Below, piece by piece: positions 1 to 6,194 of a stretch of 12,056 nt of DNA. The number at the start of each line of letters is the position of its first letter. The first letter of the stretch is position 1. The notes under the pieces were generated by a model that saw only the letters and a list, made by a program, of their open reading frames with translations, was not told where the DNA came from and made no database searches. A program made the translations under genes and the position numbers. The DNA comes from JBEIJQ01 sp040380145 (lineage in GTDB: Bacteria; Bacteroidota; Bacteroidia; Chitinophagales; Saprospiraceae). Location: NCBI GenBank assembly GCA_040380145.1, contig JBEIJQ010000096.1, positions 1 to 12,056 of the forward strand, written 5' to 3'.

Positions 1-770
1 CCATCTACAAGGAAGATCCCAAGCAAACGGTGATGCTCCGCCTGTTGGGCTACTGCTACTACGAAATGAACGACTACCCGCAGAGCATCGCCAACCTCGA
101 ACAATACCTCGCCAAAGCAGCCAAAGCGGATGTCGGCGTGGAAGACTTCGACTACTACGCCAAGGCGCTTGAGGGCAACAAACAGGACTCGTTGGCCATC
201 CTCGCCTACCAAAAGGTGTTGGAACTCAATCCGGCCAAAACGGAGTACTACGGAAAAATTGCCGAAACCTATTACAAGCAAAAAAAGTACGCCGACGCTG
301 CCAAGTTCTATACGGTCAAAATGGAGAAATTGGGCCAAAACGCCACCGACCTGTACGATCTGGGCCGCGCTTATTTCTTCGGCAAAGAATACAAGTTGGC
401 GGATTCGATGTTTGCCAAAGTTATCGAAATCAATCCCTTTCCCAATGCCTACTATTTTCGTGGTCGCTGCAACGAACGCTTGGATCCGGACGCCTACAAC
501 AATCCAGCACTCGCCAAAGACTTTGGTCTCGCAGCGCCCCACTATCTGAAATTCATTGAGGTCACCGCCGCCGAACGGGAAAAATACACCAAAGACTTGC
601 TGAAGGCCCACAAATACCTCGTTTTCTATTACAACTTCCAAAAAAACGACGAAATGGTCATCGAGCAATGTCGAAAAATTCTCGAACTTGATCCCAACAA
701 TGCCGAAGCTGCAAATACTCTCAAGGAACGCGAAGAATCGTTGAAAACCGCCAAGCCCGGACAGAAATAA
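1..770 (+). CDS. Tetratricopeptide-repeat protein, 5' end missing
   Basis: The reading frame is open from position 3 to the TAA at 768-770 and gives 255 residues, so the start lies left of the window. The GTG at 30 and ATG at 33 are internal codons, since coding sequence of the same character precedes them. The protein is a series of TPR-like helix pairs with alternating aromatic and small residues, including 'AYQKVLELNP', 'KIAETYYKQKKYADAAKFY', 'LGRAYFFGKEYKLADSMFAKVIEINP' and a final 'KILELDPNNAEAA'. The insert 'RCNERLDPD' followed by 'APHYLKFIEV' resembles the C-terminal part of long TPR proteins common in Bacteroidota. TPR arrays mediate protein-protein contacts; the partner is not visible. 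The tail after the last repeat is short and charged. TPR assignment is confident, function unknown. No signal peptide can be judged because the N terminus is absent. Confidence 0.9.
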   Translation, partial: IYKEDPKQTVMLRLLGYCYYEMNDYPQSIANLEQYLAKAAKADVGVEDFDYYAKALEGNKQDSLAILAYQKVLELNPAKTEYYGKIAETYYKQKKYADAAKFYTVKMEKLGQNATDLYDLGRAYFFGKEYKLADSMFAKVIEINPFPNAYYFRGRCNERLDPDAYNNPALAKDFGLAAPHYLKFIEVTAAEREKYTKDLLKAHKYLVFYYNFQKNDEMVIEQCRKILELDPNNAEAANTLKEREESLKTAKPGQK

Positions 771-803
771 CCGTCATTTTTTGGTTCTCCCAGAAAGGCT
801 TTC

Positions 804-850
804 CGGTTTTTGAGGCAAACGGTGAGCGTTTCGTTTGCCGCTTGAAACCG
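804..850. repeat. Imperfect inverted repeat (two-part stem)
   Basis: CGGTTT at 804-809 pairs with AAACCG at 845-850, and GGCAAACG at 814-821 pairs with CGTTTGCC at 832-839. The two stems are separated by an internal loop (810-813 against 840-844), and the apical loop is 10 nt. No T-run follows on either strand. Confidence 0.6.
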
Positions 851-883
851 AGAGGATAATTTCGGGATAAACAAGAACGCTTT

Positions 884-930
884 TTACAGCGGTGACTTCG
901 GGGGCGCACATCCCCGATTCACCGCTGTAA
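884..930. repeat. Perfect 12-bp inverted repeat with inner 6-bp stem
   Basis: TTACAGCGGTGA at 884-895 is the exact reverse complement of TCACCGCTGTAA at 919-930. Inside it TCGGGG (898-903) pairs with CCCCGA (912-917), leaving an 8-nt loop. It is the strongest hairpin in the window. The bases after it (GAATAT) are not a T-run, and on the minus strand the following bases are A's, so a classic Rho-independent terminator is unlikely in either direction. Near-identical 11-12-mers GCTTGAAACCG (840-850) and GCTTGAAAACCG (946-957) flank it. Confidence 0.75.
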
Positions 931-1025
931 GAATATATGGGGACAGCTTGAAAACCGGCGCGCTTTTGCAGAAAGAATAACGCCGTTGGCAAAGGGGTCC
1001 GGCCGGAGTTGATCTCAGAAGCGGT

Positions 1026-1033
1026 TATCTTTG
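1026..1033 (+). promoter_or_regulatory. Bacteroidota-type -7 element TATCTTTG
   Basis: TATCTTTG matches TAnnTTTG, the -7 hexamer-like element of the Bacteroidota primary sigma factor. It ends only four bases before the ATG at 1038, which would put the transcript start at or next to the start codon. The nearest upstream TTG (1009-1011) is closer than the usual -33 spacing, so the -33 box is weak or absent. Confidence 0.5.
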
Positions 1034-1037
1034 CTGC

Positions 1038-2027
1038 ATGGAATACGCAGAACTCAGACAGCGGATCCTGGCGGACGATGTGGGAGCTCACTTCGAGGAG
1101 TTGGCTCTGGCGGTTTTTCGCCATCAGGCCGAGAACAATCCCCTGTATCGGGAATTTTTGGGACTGCTGCGGGTGGAGCCTTCCCGGGTGGGCCTTTTGT
1201 CGGAAATTCCGTTTCTGCCCATTTCTTTTTTCAAGACCCACTTGGTGCGCACCTTCGAGTGGTCGCCGGCCATGGCGTTCAGCAGCAGCGGCACGACCGG
1301 TGGCGCCACTTCCGTGCATTTGGTGCGCTCGCCCAGCTGGTACCTGTACCACGCGCGGAGGGGTTTCGAAAAAAGGTACGGCCCTCTTCGGGACTGGTGC
1401 GTACTGGCCCTTTTGCCTTCCTATTTGGAAAGGTCCGGGTCTTCGTTGGTCTATATGGCCGAGGAATTCGTGCGGGCCACGGGCCGGCCGGAAAGCGGTT
1501 TTTTTCTGTACGACCACGATCGCTTGACCGATACCTTGGAGCAGTGTCGGGCCCAAGAAACTCCCACCCTGTTGCTCGGGGTGAGCTTTGCCCTGCTCGA
1601 TCTGGCCGAAAGCGTTTCCCCGCCCGATCTCTCTTGGGCAACGGTCATGGAAACCGGCGGGATGAAGGGCCGCCGCCGCGAAATGACGCGGGCCGAATTG
1701 CACGAAGTCCTTTGCGCCGCCTTCGGCAATCGGGCCGTACACTCAGAATACGGTATGACTGAACTGATGTCGCAGGCCTACTCCCCTTCGGAAGGGCTTT
1801 TTTGGCCCTCGCCCACGTTGCGCGCGCTGGCTCGAGACCCGTACGATCCGTTGCAGGCGCAGCCATACGGACGCGCGGGCGGACTGAATCTGATCGATTT
1901 GGCCAATCTCGACACCTGCTCGTTCATTGCCACCGACGATTTGGGCCGCGTATATGCCGACGGGTCCTTCGAAGTGTTGGGGCGCTTCGACGCCTCGGAC
2001 GTGCGGGGGTGCAACTTGATGGTCTGA
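1038..2027 (+). CDS. LuxE-like acyl-protein synthetase / acyltransferase
   Basis: This 329-residue protein belongs to the acyl-protein synthetase (LuxE) branch of the adenylate-forming ANL superfamily. Such enzymes activate a carboxylate as an acyl-AMP and pass it to a protein or other acceptor. Visible motifs are the P-loop-like SSSGTTGG (82-89), METGGMKGRR (204-213), the YGMTE signature in HSEYGMTEL (235-243), and a C-terminal TDDLGR (299-304) followed by GRFDASDVRGCNLMV (315-329). The protein ends there, without the mobile C-terminal lid domain of acyl-CoA synthetases, as is usual in this family. The ATG at 1038 gives an N terminus with the expected 'LALAVFRHQAENNPLYREF' helix. It lies alone between two intergenic regions, with no luciferase, reductase or transferase genes nearby, so bioluminescence is not implied. 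Substrate unknown. In Bacteroidota, homologues are often annotated simply as acyltransferases. Confidence 0.85.
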   Translation: MEYAELRQRILADDVGAHFEELALAVFRHQAENNPLYREFLGLLRVEPSRVGLLSEIPFLPISFFKTHLVRTFEWSPAMAFSSSGTTGGATSVHLVRSPSWYLYHARRGFEKRYGPLRDWCVLALLPSYLERSGSSLVYMAEEFVRATGRPESGFFLYDHDRLTDTLEQCRAQETPTLLLGVSFALLDLAESVSPPDLSWATVMETGGMKGRRREMTRAELHEVLCAAFGNRAVHSEYGMTELMSQAYSPSEGLFWPSPTLRALARDPYDPLQAQPYGRAGGLNLIDLANLDTCSFIATDDLGRVYADGSFEVLGRFDASDVRGCNLMV

Positions 2028-2037
2028 CGAAAAGATA

Positions 2038-2071
2038 GGGGGGCATTTCACGGCTGCGGTCGCCCCTTTTT
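2038..2071 (+). terminator. Probable Rho-independent terminator after the LuxE-like gene
   Basis: A GGGGC arm (2040-2044, within a six-G run starting at 2038) pairs with GCCCC (2062-2066) and is followed directly by five T's (2067-2071). The loop of 17 nt is long, which weakens the call. It starts 11 bases after the stop codon at 2027. Confidence 0.5.
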
Positions 2072-2084
2072 GACACGAATGTTG

Positions 2085-2092
2085 TACTTTTG
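2085..2092 (+). promoter_or_regulatory. Bacteroidota-type -7 element TACTTTTG ahead of the rhomboid gene
   Basis: TACTTTTG is an exact TAnnTTTG match just past the probable terminator and 77 bases before the ATG at 2169. A transcript starting near 2098 would have a leader of about 70 nt. The TTGACA at 2070-2075 sits too close (9-nt gap) to act as a normal -33 or -35 partner. Confidence 0.5.
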
Positions 2093-2168
2093 TGGGCATT
2101 TCGATCGAAAAGCGGTATTATTCGGGAAATACGGCAGACAACGGCCGGCAAAACCTCGGGCACCGACC

Positions 2169-3143
2169 ATGGAACATATCTGGACCGGCATCAAAAATGA
2201 CTTTCGCGGCGGCGATACCTTGACGAAACTCCTGTTCGTCAACGTGGGCGTGTTCCTCGTCGTCAATGTTGTCCTCTATCTGTTCTGCTGGATCGTATTC
2301 GGCACGGACTTCCTGTTGCCGTGGAACGATCTGCGCGATTGGATTTCGCTGCCCTCGCAGCCCGGCACCTTGCTCTTCAGGCCTTGGACGCCCCTCACCT
2401 ATATGTTCGTGCACGAAAATCTGTGGCACATTTTGAGCAATATGTTGGTGCTGTACTGGTTCGGAATGGTCTTCAACGATGTGGTGGGCGGACGCCACAC
2501 GCTGGTCGTGTACCTCTTGGGCGGACTGAGCGGGGCCCTGTTTTTTTTGCTTTACGCTTGGGGCGCGGCGCTCCTCGGCCAGGCGCCCTCCGCCGGATTC
2601 ATCCTGCGGGGAGCCTCGGCTTCGGTCATCGCCATTTCGGTGGCCGCTGCGGCCACCGCGCCCTATTATCGGGTGTATCTGTTGCTCATCGGACCGGTGC
2701 GCATCGCCTACTTGGCCATTTTTTCTGTGGTGCTTTTCTTGGTCCAGATGCCGTTGAGCAACACCGGCGGGCACTTTGCCCACTTGGGAGGCGTGGCCTT
2801 TGGGCTGCTGTTTGCCCAATCCCACCGCAGCGGATGGGACATCACGGGGCGTTTCGAGCGGATGTGGGACCGGGTAGCCTCGGTGCTGCCTTCTTGGTCC
2901 AAGACACCGCGTTACCGCCCGCAGATGAACGTCCACCGTCCGGGGCAGCGGCCAACCGCCGAGGTGCCTCCATCGGTCAGGCCCTACCGGAGCGGTTCGG
3001 CGCATGGCGGACAACGCTCCGATACGCGGATAGACCAAGGGCGGATCGACGCCATTTTGGAAAAGATCAAACAGAGCGGGTATTCCAGTCTGACCGACTC
3101 GGAAAAAGAATATCTTTTCCGGGCCAGCAAAGACCAACCGTGA
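2169..3143 (+). CDS. Rhomboid-family intramembrane serine protease
   Basis: The protein has 324 residues with about six hydrophobic helices between residues 19 and 216. Rhomboid hallmarks are present: H82...H86...N91 in 'HENLWHILSNMLVLYWFG' of helix 2, the nucleophile Ser150 in GASAS (148-152), and the catalytic His205 in 'GGHFAHLGG' of helix 6. The residue after the nucleophile is Ala instead of the common Gly of GxSG. After the membrane part comes a basic, Pro-rich linker (about 240-285) and a final module 'IDAILEKIKQSGYSSLTDSEKEYLF' (293-317), a C-terminal element often found on Bacteroidota rhomboids. The enzyme would cleave transmembrane substrates in the inner membrane; the substrate is unknown. 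I chose ATG 2169 because the in-frame extension to the TTG at 2070 is not rhomboid-like and lies over the promoter. Its stop TGA overlaps the GTG of the next gene, implying one transcript. Confidence 0.9.
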   Translation: MEHIWTGIKNDFRGGDTLTKLLFVNVGVFLVVNVVLYLFCWIVFGTDFLLPWNDLRDWISLPSQPGTLLFRPWTPLTYMFVHENLWHILSNMLVLYWFGMVFNDVVGGRHTLVVYLLGGLSGALFFLLYAWGAALLGQAPSAGFILRGASASVIAISVAAAATAPYYRVYLLLIGPVRIAYLAIFSVVLFLVQMPLSNTGGHFAHLGGVAFGLLFAQSHRSGWDITGRFERMWDRVASVLPSWSKTPRYRPQMNVHRPGQRPTAEVPPSVRPYRSGSAHGGQRSDTRIDQGRIDAILEKIKQSGYSSLTDSEKEYLFRASKDQP

Positions 3144-4219
3144 AAAAGCGACCGAAGGCAACGGCCGGGGTTTCGCACACCGAAAAAATACTCGGTTGGG
3201 CCACCCTCGCAGCTTCCCTCGCCCTGTGCACCACCTATTTGGCCCCGTATGTGCCGCCCGACCGATTCCGGTCGATGGCGTTTGCCGGATTGGCATTCCC
3301 GTATTGCTGGCTGCTCAATGTATGTTTGGGCCTGTTTTGGCTGTGCCGCAGAAAAAGGTATGGTTATGCACCGCTGTTGGCTCTTTTGCTGGGATGGCCT
3401 GGTCTGGGAAACTTCCTGTCGATCGGTGGCCGTTCGGACGCACGGGGCCTGCGCGTGCTCACTTTCAACGCCCGCCACTTCGATACGCTTTTGCCCGGCA
3501 AAGGGGAAAAAGAAAAAAACGCCACTCTGCGCGCCGTTCAGGAAAAATTGCGGGCGCTGAATCCGGATATTCTTTGTGGACAGGATTTTTCGGGCGACAA
3601 CGGCAAAACCAACGACATCGTGCACCGGTTTATCCAAGAAGAGCTCGGGTTGCGGCATGTTTTTCACAAAACCCCTCACCTGTACACCTTTTCCCGCTTT
3701 CCGATCGTGGAAAAACAGGCCACACGCTTTGATCGGTCGTTCAATTCGTTCCATTGGGTGGACATAGACCGGGGCGGGCAGACGATCCGAGTGTTCAATA
3801 TCCACCTCCAGTCATTCAAGATCGGTTTCGATCAGGACGAAAATTCCCTGCCCGGGAATCCCGAAAGCCCCGAAGCAGACCGGGCTTATCGCACGGTGTT
3901 CGGAAAATTGCACCGTGGTTTCGTGAAAAGGGCCGCCCAAGCGAGACTGGTCGCCAAGGCCATTGCCGAATCGCCCCATCCGGTGATCGTCTGCGGCGAT
4001 TTCAACGACACCCCGCAGTCGTTTGCCTACCGAACCGTGCGCGGCGATCTGCGGGACAGTTTCGAGGACCAAGGCTCCGGGATGGATTGCACGTACAGCG
4101 GTAAATTACCCTTTTTGCGCATCGATTACATTCTTTCTTCGCCGGCGCTGCCGGCCAAGGCGCACAGGGTGGTCGAGGCCGATTATTCGGACCATTTCGC
4201 CGTTTTGGCGGTGTTTTAG
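3140..4219 (+). CDS. Membrane-anchored endonuclease/exonuclease/phosphatase family protein
   Basis: This 359-residue protein has three N-terminal hydrophobic helices (about 17-38, 46-69 and 74-94) and a C-terminal DNase I-like EEP fold. Family residues seen are N110 in LTFNARHF, the metal-site position in 'PDILCGQD' (residue 149), H222 in FNIHLQSF, D287/N289 in CGDFND (285-290), D329 in RIDYIL, and the terminal SDH pair D351/H352. Position 149 is Asp where the family normally has Glu. EEP proteins hydrolyse phosphodiesters or phosphomonoesters with Mg2+; the substrate here is unknown, and the catalytic domain probably faces the periplasm. The start is GTG 3140, overlapping the rhomboid stop as GTGA. 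The frame is open further upstream inside the rhomboid gene, but those residues are shadow sequence. Translation is probably coupled to the rhomboid gene. Confidence 0.85.
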   Translation: MKKRPKATAGVSHTEKILGWATLAASLALCTTYLAPYVPPDRFRSMAFAGLAFPYCWLLNVCLGLFWLCRRKRYGYAPLLALLLGWPGLGNFLSIGGRSDARGLRVLTFNARHFDTLLPGKGEKEKNATLRAVQEKLRALNPDILCGQDFSGDNGKTNDIVHRFIQEELGLRHVFHKTPHLYTFSRFPIVEKQATRFDRSFNSFHWVDIDRGGQTIRVFNIHLQSFKIGFDQDENSLPGNPESPEADRAYRTVFGKLHRGFVKRAAQARLVAKAIAESPHPVIVCGDFNDTPQSFAYRTVRGDLRDSFEDQGSGMDCTYSGKLPFLRIDYILSSPALPAKAHRVVEADYSDHFAVLAVF

Positions 4220-4235
4220 GCAGTGCCGGCATGCA

Positions 4236-4274
4236 GAACGGTATCGGTCGGCCCGTTCCGATTGGGATTTTTTT
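4236..4274 (+). terminator. Possible terminator after the EEP gene
   Basis: GAACGG (4236-4241) can pair with CCGTTC (4253-4258), or alternatively ATCGG (4243-4247) with CCGAT (4258-4262). A run of seven T's follows at 4268-4274. Neither stem is long, and the T-run is also the left half of a T-run/CG/A-run palindrome, so another role is possible. Confidence 0.35.
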
Positions 4275-4284
4275 CGAAAAAAAA
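4268..4284. repeat. T-run/CG/A-run palindrome, copy 1
   Basis: Seven T's, CG, then eight A's, preceded by GGGA. It lies between the EEP gene and the SGNH gene, about 75 bases upstream of the -7-like TACATTTG at 4360. It could bend DNA, act as an upstream promoter element or end transcription in either direction. An almost identical element occurs at 6723-6741. Confidence 0.7.
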
Positions 4285-4359
4285 TTGGAGCCCGATTGTT
4301 GGGGATGAAAAATAAGATCGACCGATTGCGGCCGATGGAGTAAAATCCGGACTTGCTCT

Positions 4360-4367
4360 TACATTTG
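4360..4367 (+). promoter_or_regulatory. Bacteroidota-type -7 element TACATTTG ahead of the SGNH gene
   Basis: Exact TAnnTTTG match 45 bases before the ATG at 4413, giving a predicted leader of about 40 nt. No clear TTG at the usual -33 distance was seen. Confidence 0.5.
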
Positions 4368-4412
4368 GGATTTGGAAAAAATCATTTCACGCGCTGAATC
4401 CACTTGTTGAAG

Positions 4413-5591
4413 ATGACACGCTCCGTTCCTTTTTGGTTTTCCGTCTTGATCGGCCTCAACGCTTTTTCGGCCTATTGGGACCGGTACAACCTGCTGTTTC
4501 CCATGTTTTTTTGCGGGGTGTTGTTCGTGCTCGTCCAGGCTTGGTCGAAGTGGCGGGACTGGCCCAGGCAGCGTTGGTTGGCCGCCGGTTCGGCGGTGTT
4601 GGGGCTGTTCGTGCTGATGGCCGTTTTGGAAGCGGGCCTCCGCCTGACGGGCAAAGGGGCCACTTACCTCGAAAAGGTCGGACAGGGCTGGAAGTCCCCT
4701 TACGCGGATCCCGAACCGGAGCGCGGGTGGTTCCACTTGTGGACGCCCAATATCCGTTTCCCGGCCGGTCGCAGCGAGTTTTCTTATGTGAAAAAAACCA
4801 ACGGGGAAGGTCTGGCCGACTCTTTGGACTATGCGCCGGAAAAGCCCGACAGCATCTACCGGATCATCGCGCTGGGCGATTCCTTCACCGAGGGCGTCGG
4901 CGCGCCGCAGGATTCGGCCTGGCCGCAACTGCTGCGCGGGATGCTGCGCGAAACGTACCCAAAGGGAGTGGAGGTGATCAATGCAGGCGTGAGCGGCAGC
5001 GATCCGGTGTACGCGTTCGCCCTGCTACGGGAGCGCCTCGCCAAATACCGGCCCGACCAAGTGGTGGTGATGATGGTCAACAACTCCGATGTGGAAGATC
5101 TGATCACCCGCGGGGGAAAGGAGCGGTTCCAACCCGATTCGGTGACCCACTTTCGCAAGGGGCCCTGGTTCGAGCCCATTTACCGGAGCAGTTATGTGTT
5201 CAGGGCCCTCCTGCACGGCCTGTTCCGCTTGGACCAACTGTATCTGACGCCGCGCACGCGCCGTTTGGCCAATGAGAGGGCCGCGGCCGAATTGGCGGCC
5301 ACCGCGCGCGAGGCCCACGGATTCTGCTCGGCAAGGGGGTGTCGTTTCACGCTGGTGTTCCAACCGTTGGTCAACGAAATGCACGGAGATTCCGCCCGGT
5401 TGGCGGAGGCCATAGGGAAGTCCCTCACGGACAACGGCGTGGATGTATTGTATCTCTTAGATTGTTTCCGGGATTTCGGCGACATGCTCGGCGAAAACAC
5501 GGGGCGTTTTGCGTGGCCCATAGACCAGCACTACAACGGCCTCGGCTACGAGCGGGCGGCCCGCTGCATCGCACCCCGCTGCTCACGGTAG
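4413..5591 (+). CDS. SGNH/GDSL-like hydrolase family protein, membrane-anchored
   Basis: The protein has 392 residues. Hydrophobic segments near 5-21, 28-43 and 56-74 anchor it in the membrane. The rest carries the SGNH blocks: Ser157 in 'IALGDSFTEGVG' (block I), Gly192 in 'NAGVSG' (block II), Asn223/Asn224 in 'MMVNNSD' (block III), and Asp371-x-His373 in 'WPIDQHYNGLGYE' (block V). Such enzymes remove acyl or acetyl groups from lipids or polysaccharides; the fused membrane part suggests a substrate at the envelope, but none can be named. The ATG at 4413 is chosen; a TTG nine bases upstream is in frame but less likely. The last nine bases overlap, tail to tail, the 3' end of scpB on the other strand. 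Confidence 0.85.
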   Translation: MTRSVPFWFSVLIGLNAFSAYWDRYNLLFPMFFCGVLFVLVQAWSKWRDWPRQRWLAAGSAVLGLFVLMAVLEAGLRLTGKGATYLEKVGQGWKSPYADPEPERGWFHLWTPNIRFPAGRSEFSYVKKTNGEGLADSLDYAPEKPDSIYRIIALGDSFTEGVGAPQDSAWPQLLRGMLRETYPKGVEVINAGVSGSDPVYAFALLRERLAKYRPDQVVVMMVNNSDVEDLITRGGKERFQPDSVTHFRKGPWFEPIYRSSYVFRALLHGLFRLDQLYLTPRTRRLANERAAAELAATAREAHGFCSARGCRFTLVFQPLVNEMHGDSARLAEAIGKSLTDNGVDVLYLLDCFRDFGDMLGENTGRFAWPIDQHYNGLGYERAARCIAPRCSR

Positions 5592-6194
5592 GTGCTCCAG
5601 AGAATGCTCTTCCTCGCCCGGCGGGGCCTGTCCGATCTCGTGCTCGACGGCCGTGAAATCCCGCAACTTGGGCAGGTCGGTCAGGTTTTTCAGCCCCAAG
5701 TAGTCCATGAATTTCGGCGTGGTGCCGTACAGCAACGGCCGCCCCGGACCCTCGGAGCGGCCCACGGGCGCGATCAGCTCTTTTTCCAACAATTTCTGCA
5801 GCGCGTAATCCGAGTTCACTCCGCGGACACGCTCCACATCGGCCTTGCTCACCGGCTGCTTGTAGGCCACGATCGAAAGAGTCTCCATCGAAGCCTGCGA
5901 AAGGCGTTTCTTGGTGCGCTGTTTCAGCAGCACCGACAATACCCGGTGATGGCTGGATTTTGTCAAAAATTGCCAGCCTTGGTCTATTTCCACCAATTCA
6001 AAGGCAAAATCGTCCGAACGGTATCGTTCCGACAGCGCCGCAAGGGCTGCCGTGAGCTCGGATTCGGCCACGGAGGCCTCGAAAACTTCTTCGAGGCAAT
6101 CCCGCAGTTCGGCCAGCCGAACGGGATGTTCGGCGGCAAAGATCAAGGCTTCGAGATGGAGGGCGAGCGGTGTCAAGGTCAACGGGATTTTCAA
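5583..6194 (-). CDS. scpB: Segregation and condensation protein B (ScpB)
   Basis: The 203-residue product is ScpB, which with ScpA forms the kleisin complex of SMC condensin that compacts and segregates the chromosome in the cytoplasm. It shows the two winged-helix halves: 'LHLEALIFAAEHPVRLAELRDCL' (12-34) opens the first, and the conserved 'RLSQASMETLSIVAYKQPVSKADVERVRGVNSDYALQKLLEKELI' block (97-141) plus 'GRSEGPGRPLLYGTTPKFMDYLGL' (145-168) forms the second. Length is normal for the family. There is no ATG: the best start is TTG (complement of 6192-6194), which shares four bases, TTGA, with the stop of the upstream lipoprotein gene. The frame stays open far upstream through the lipoprotein gene and beyond, but that sequence is not ScpB-like. 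A short acidic tail (about 183-203) follows. scpA is not in the window. Confidence 0.92.
   Translation of the reverse strand: MKIPLTLTPLALHLEALIFAAEHPVRLAELRDCLEEVFEASVAESELTAALAALSERYRSDDFAFELVEIDQGWQFLTKSSHHRVLSVLLKQRTKKRLSQASMETLSIVAYKQPVSKADVERVRGVNSDYALQKLLEKELIAPVGRSEGPGRPLLYGTTPKFMDYLGLKNLTDLPKLRDFTAVEHEIGQAPPGEEEHSLEHLP

Larger units (their letters stand above)
771..1037. other. Structured 267-bp intergenic region
   Basis: No coding region is convincing on either strand; the antisense frames here are low-complexity shadows. The gap holds three successive imperfect hairpins (804-850, 884-930 and about 953-987), an 8-bp palindrome CCGGCCGG at 999-1006, and a promoter-like TATCTTTG at 1026-1033 directly before the next gene. 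None of the hairpins is followed by a T-run on the plus strand, so they are not ordinary intrinsic terminators. The region may be a structured 3' UTR, a small RNA or a degenerate palindromic element; I cannot decide which. Confidence 0.6.

Noticed and set aside
774..1742. Long minus-strand open frame opposite the LuxE-like gene
   Set aside because: It is antisense to a well-supported gene, is rich in Arg/Pro/His/Gly, and shows no recognisable domain; a GC-rich shadow frame.
1038..2027. Part of a bioluminescence operon
   Set aside because: No luxA, luxB, luxC or luxD homologue is present; LuxE-like proteins are widespread outside light-producing bacteria.
2070..2168. N-terminal extension of the rhomboid from TTG 2070
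   Set aside because: It covers the -7-like element and adds 33 residues with no rhomboid character; ATG 2169 fits better.
2321..3139. Upstream extension of the EEP frame inside the rhomboid gene
   Set aside because: The residues are Arg/Gly/Ala-rich shadow sequence; homology and the hydrophobic helices begin after GTG 3140.
2118..3296. 392-codon minus-strand frame opposite the rhomboid gene
   Set aside because: Low-complexity His/Gln/Arg-rich translation, antisense to a protein with clear motifs.
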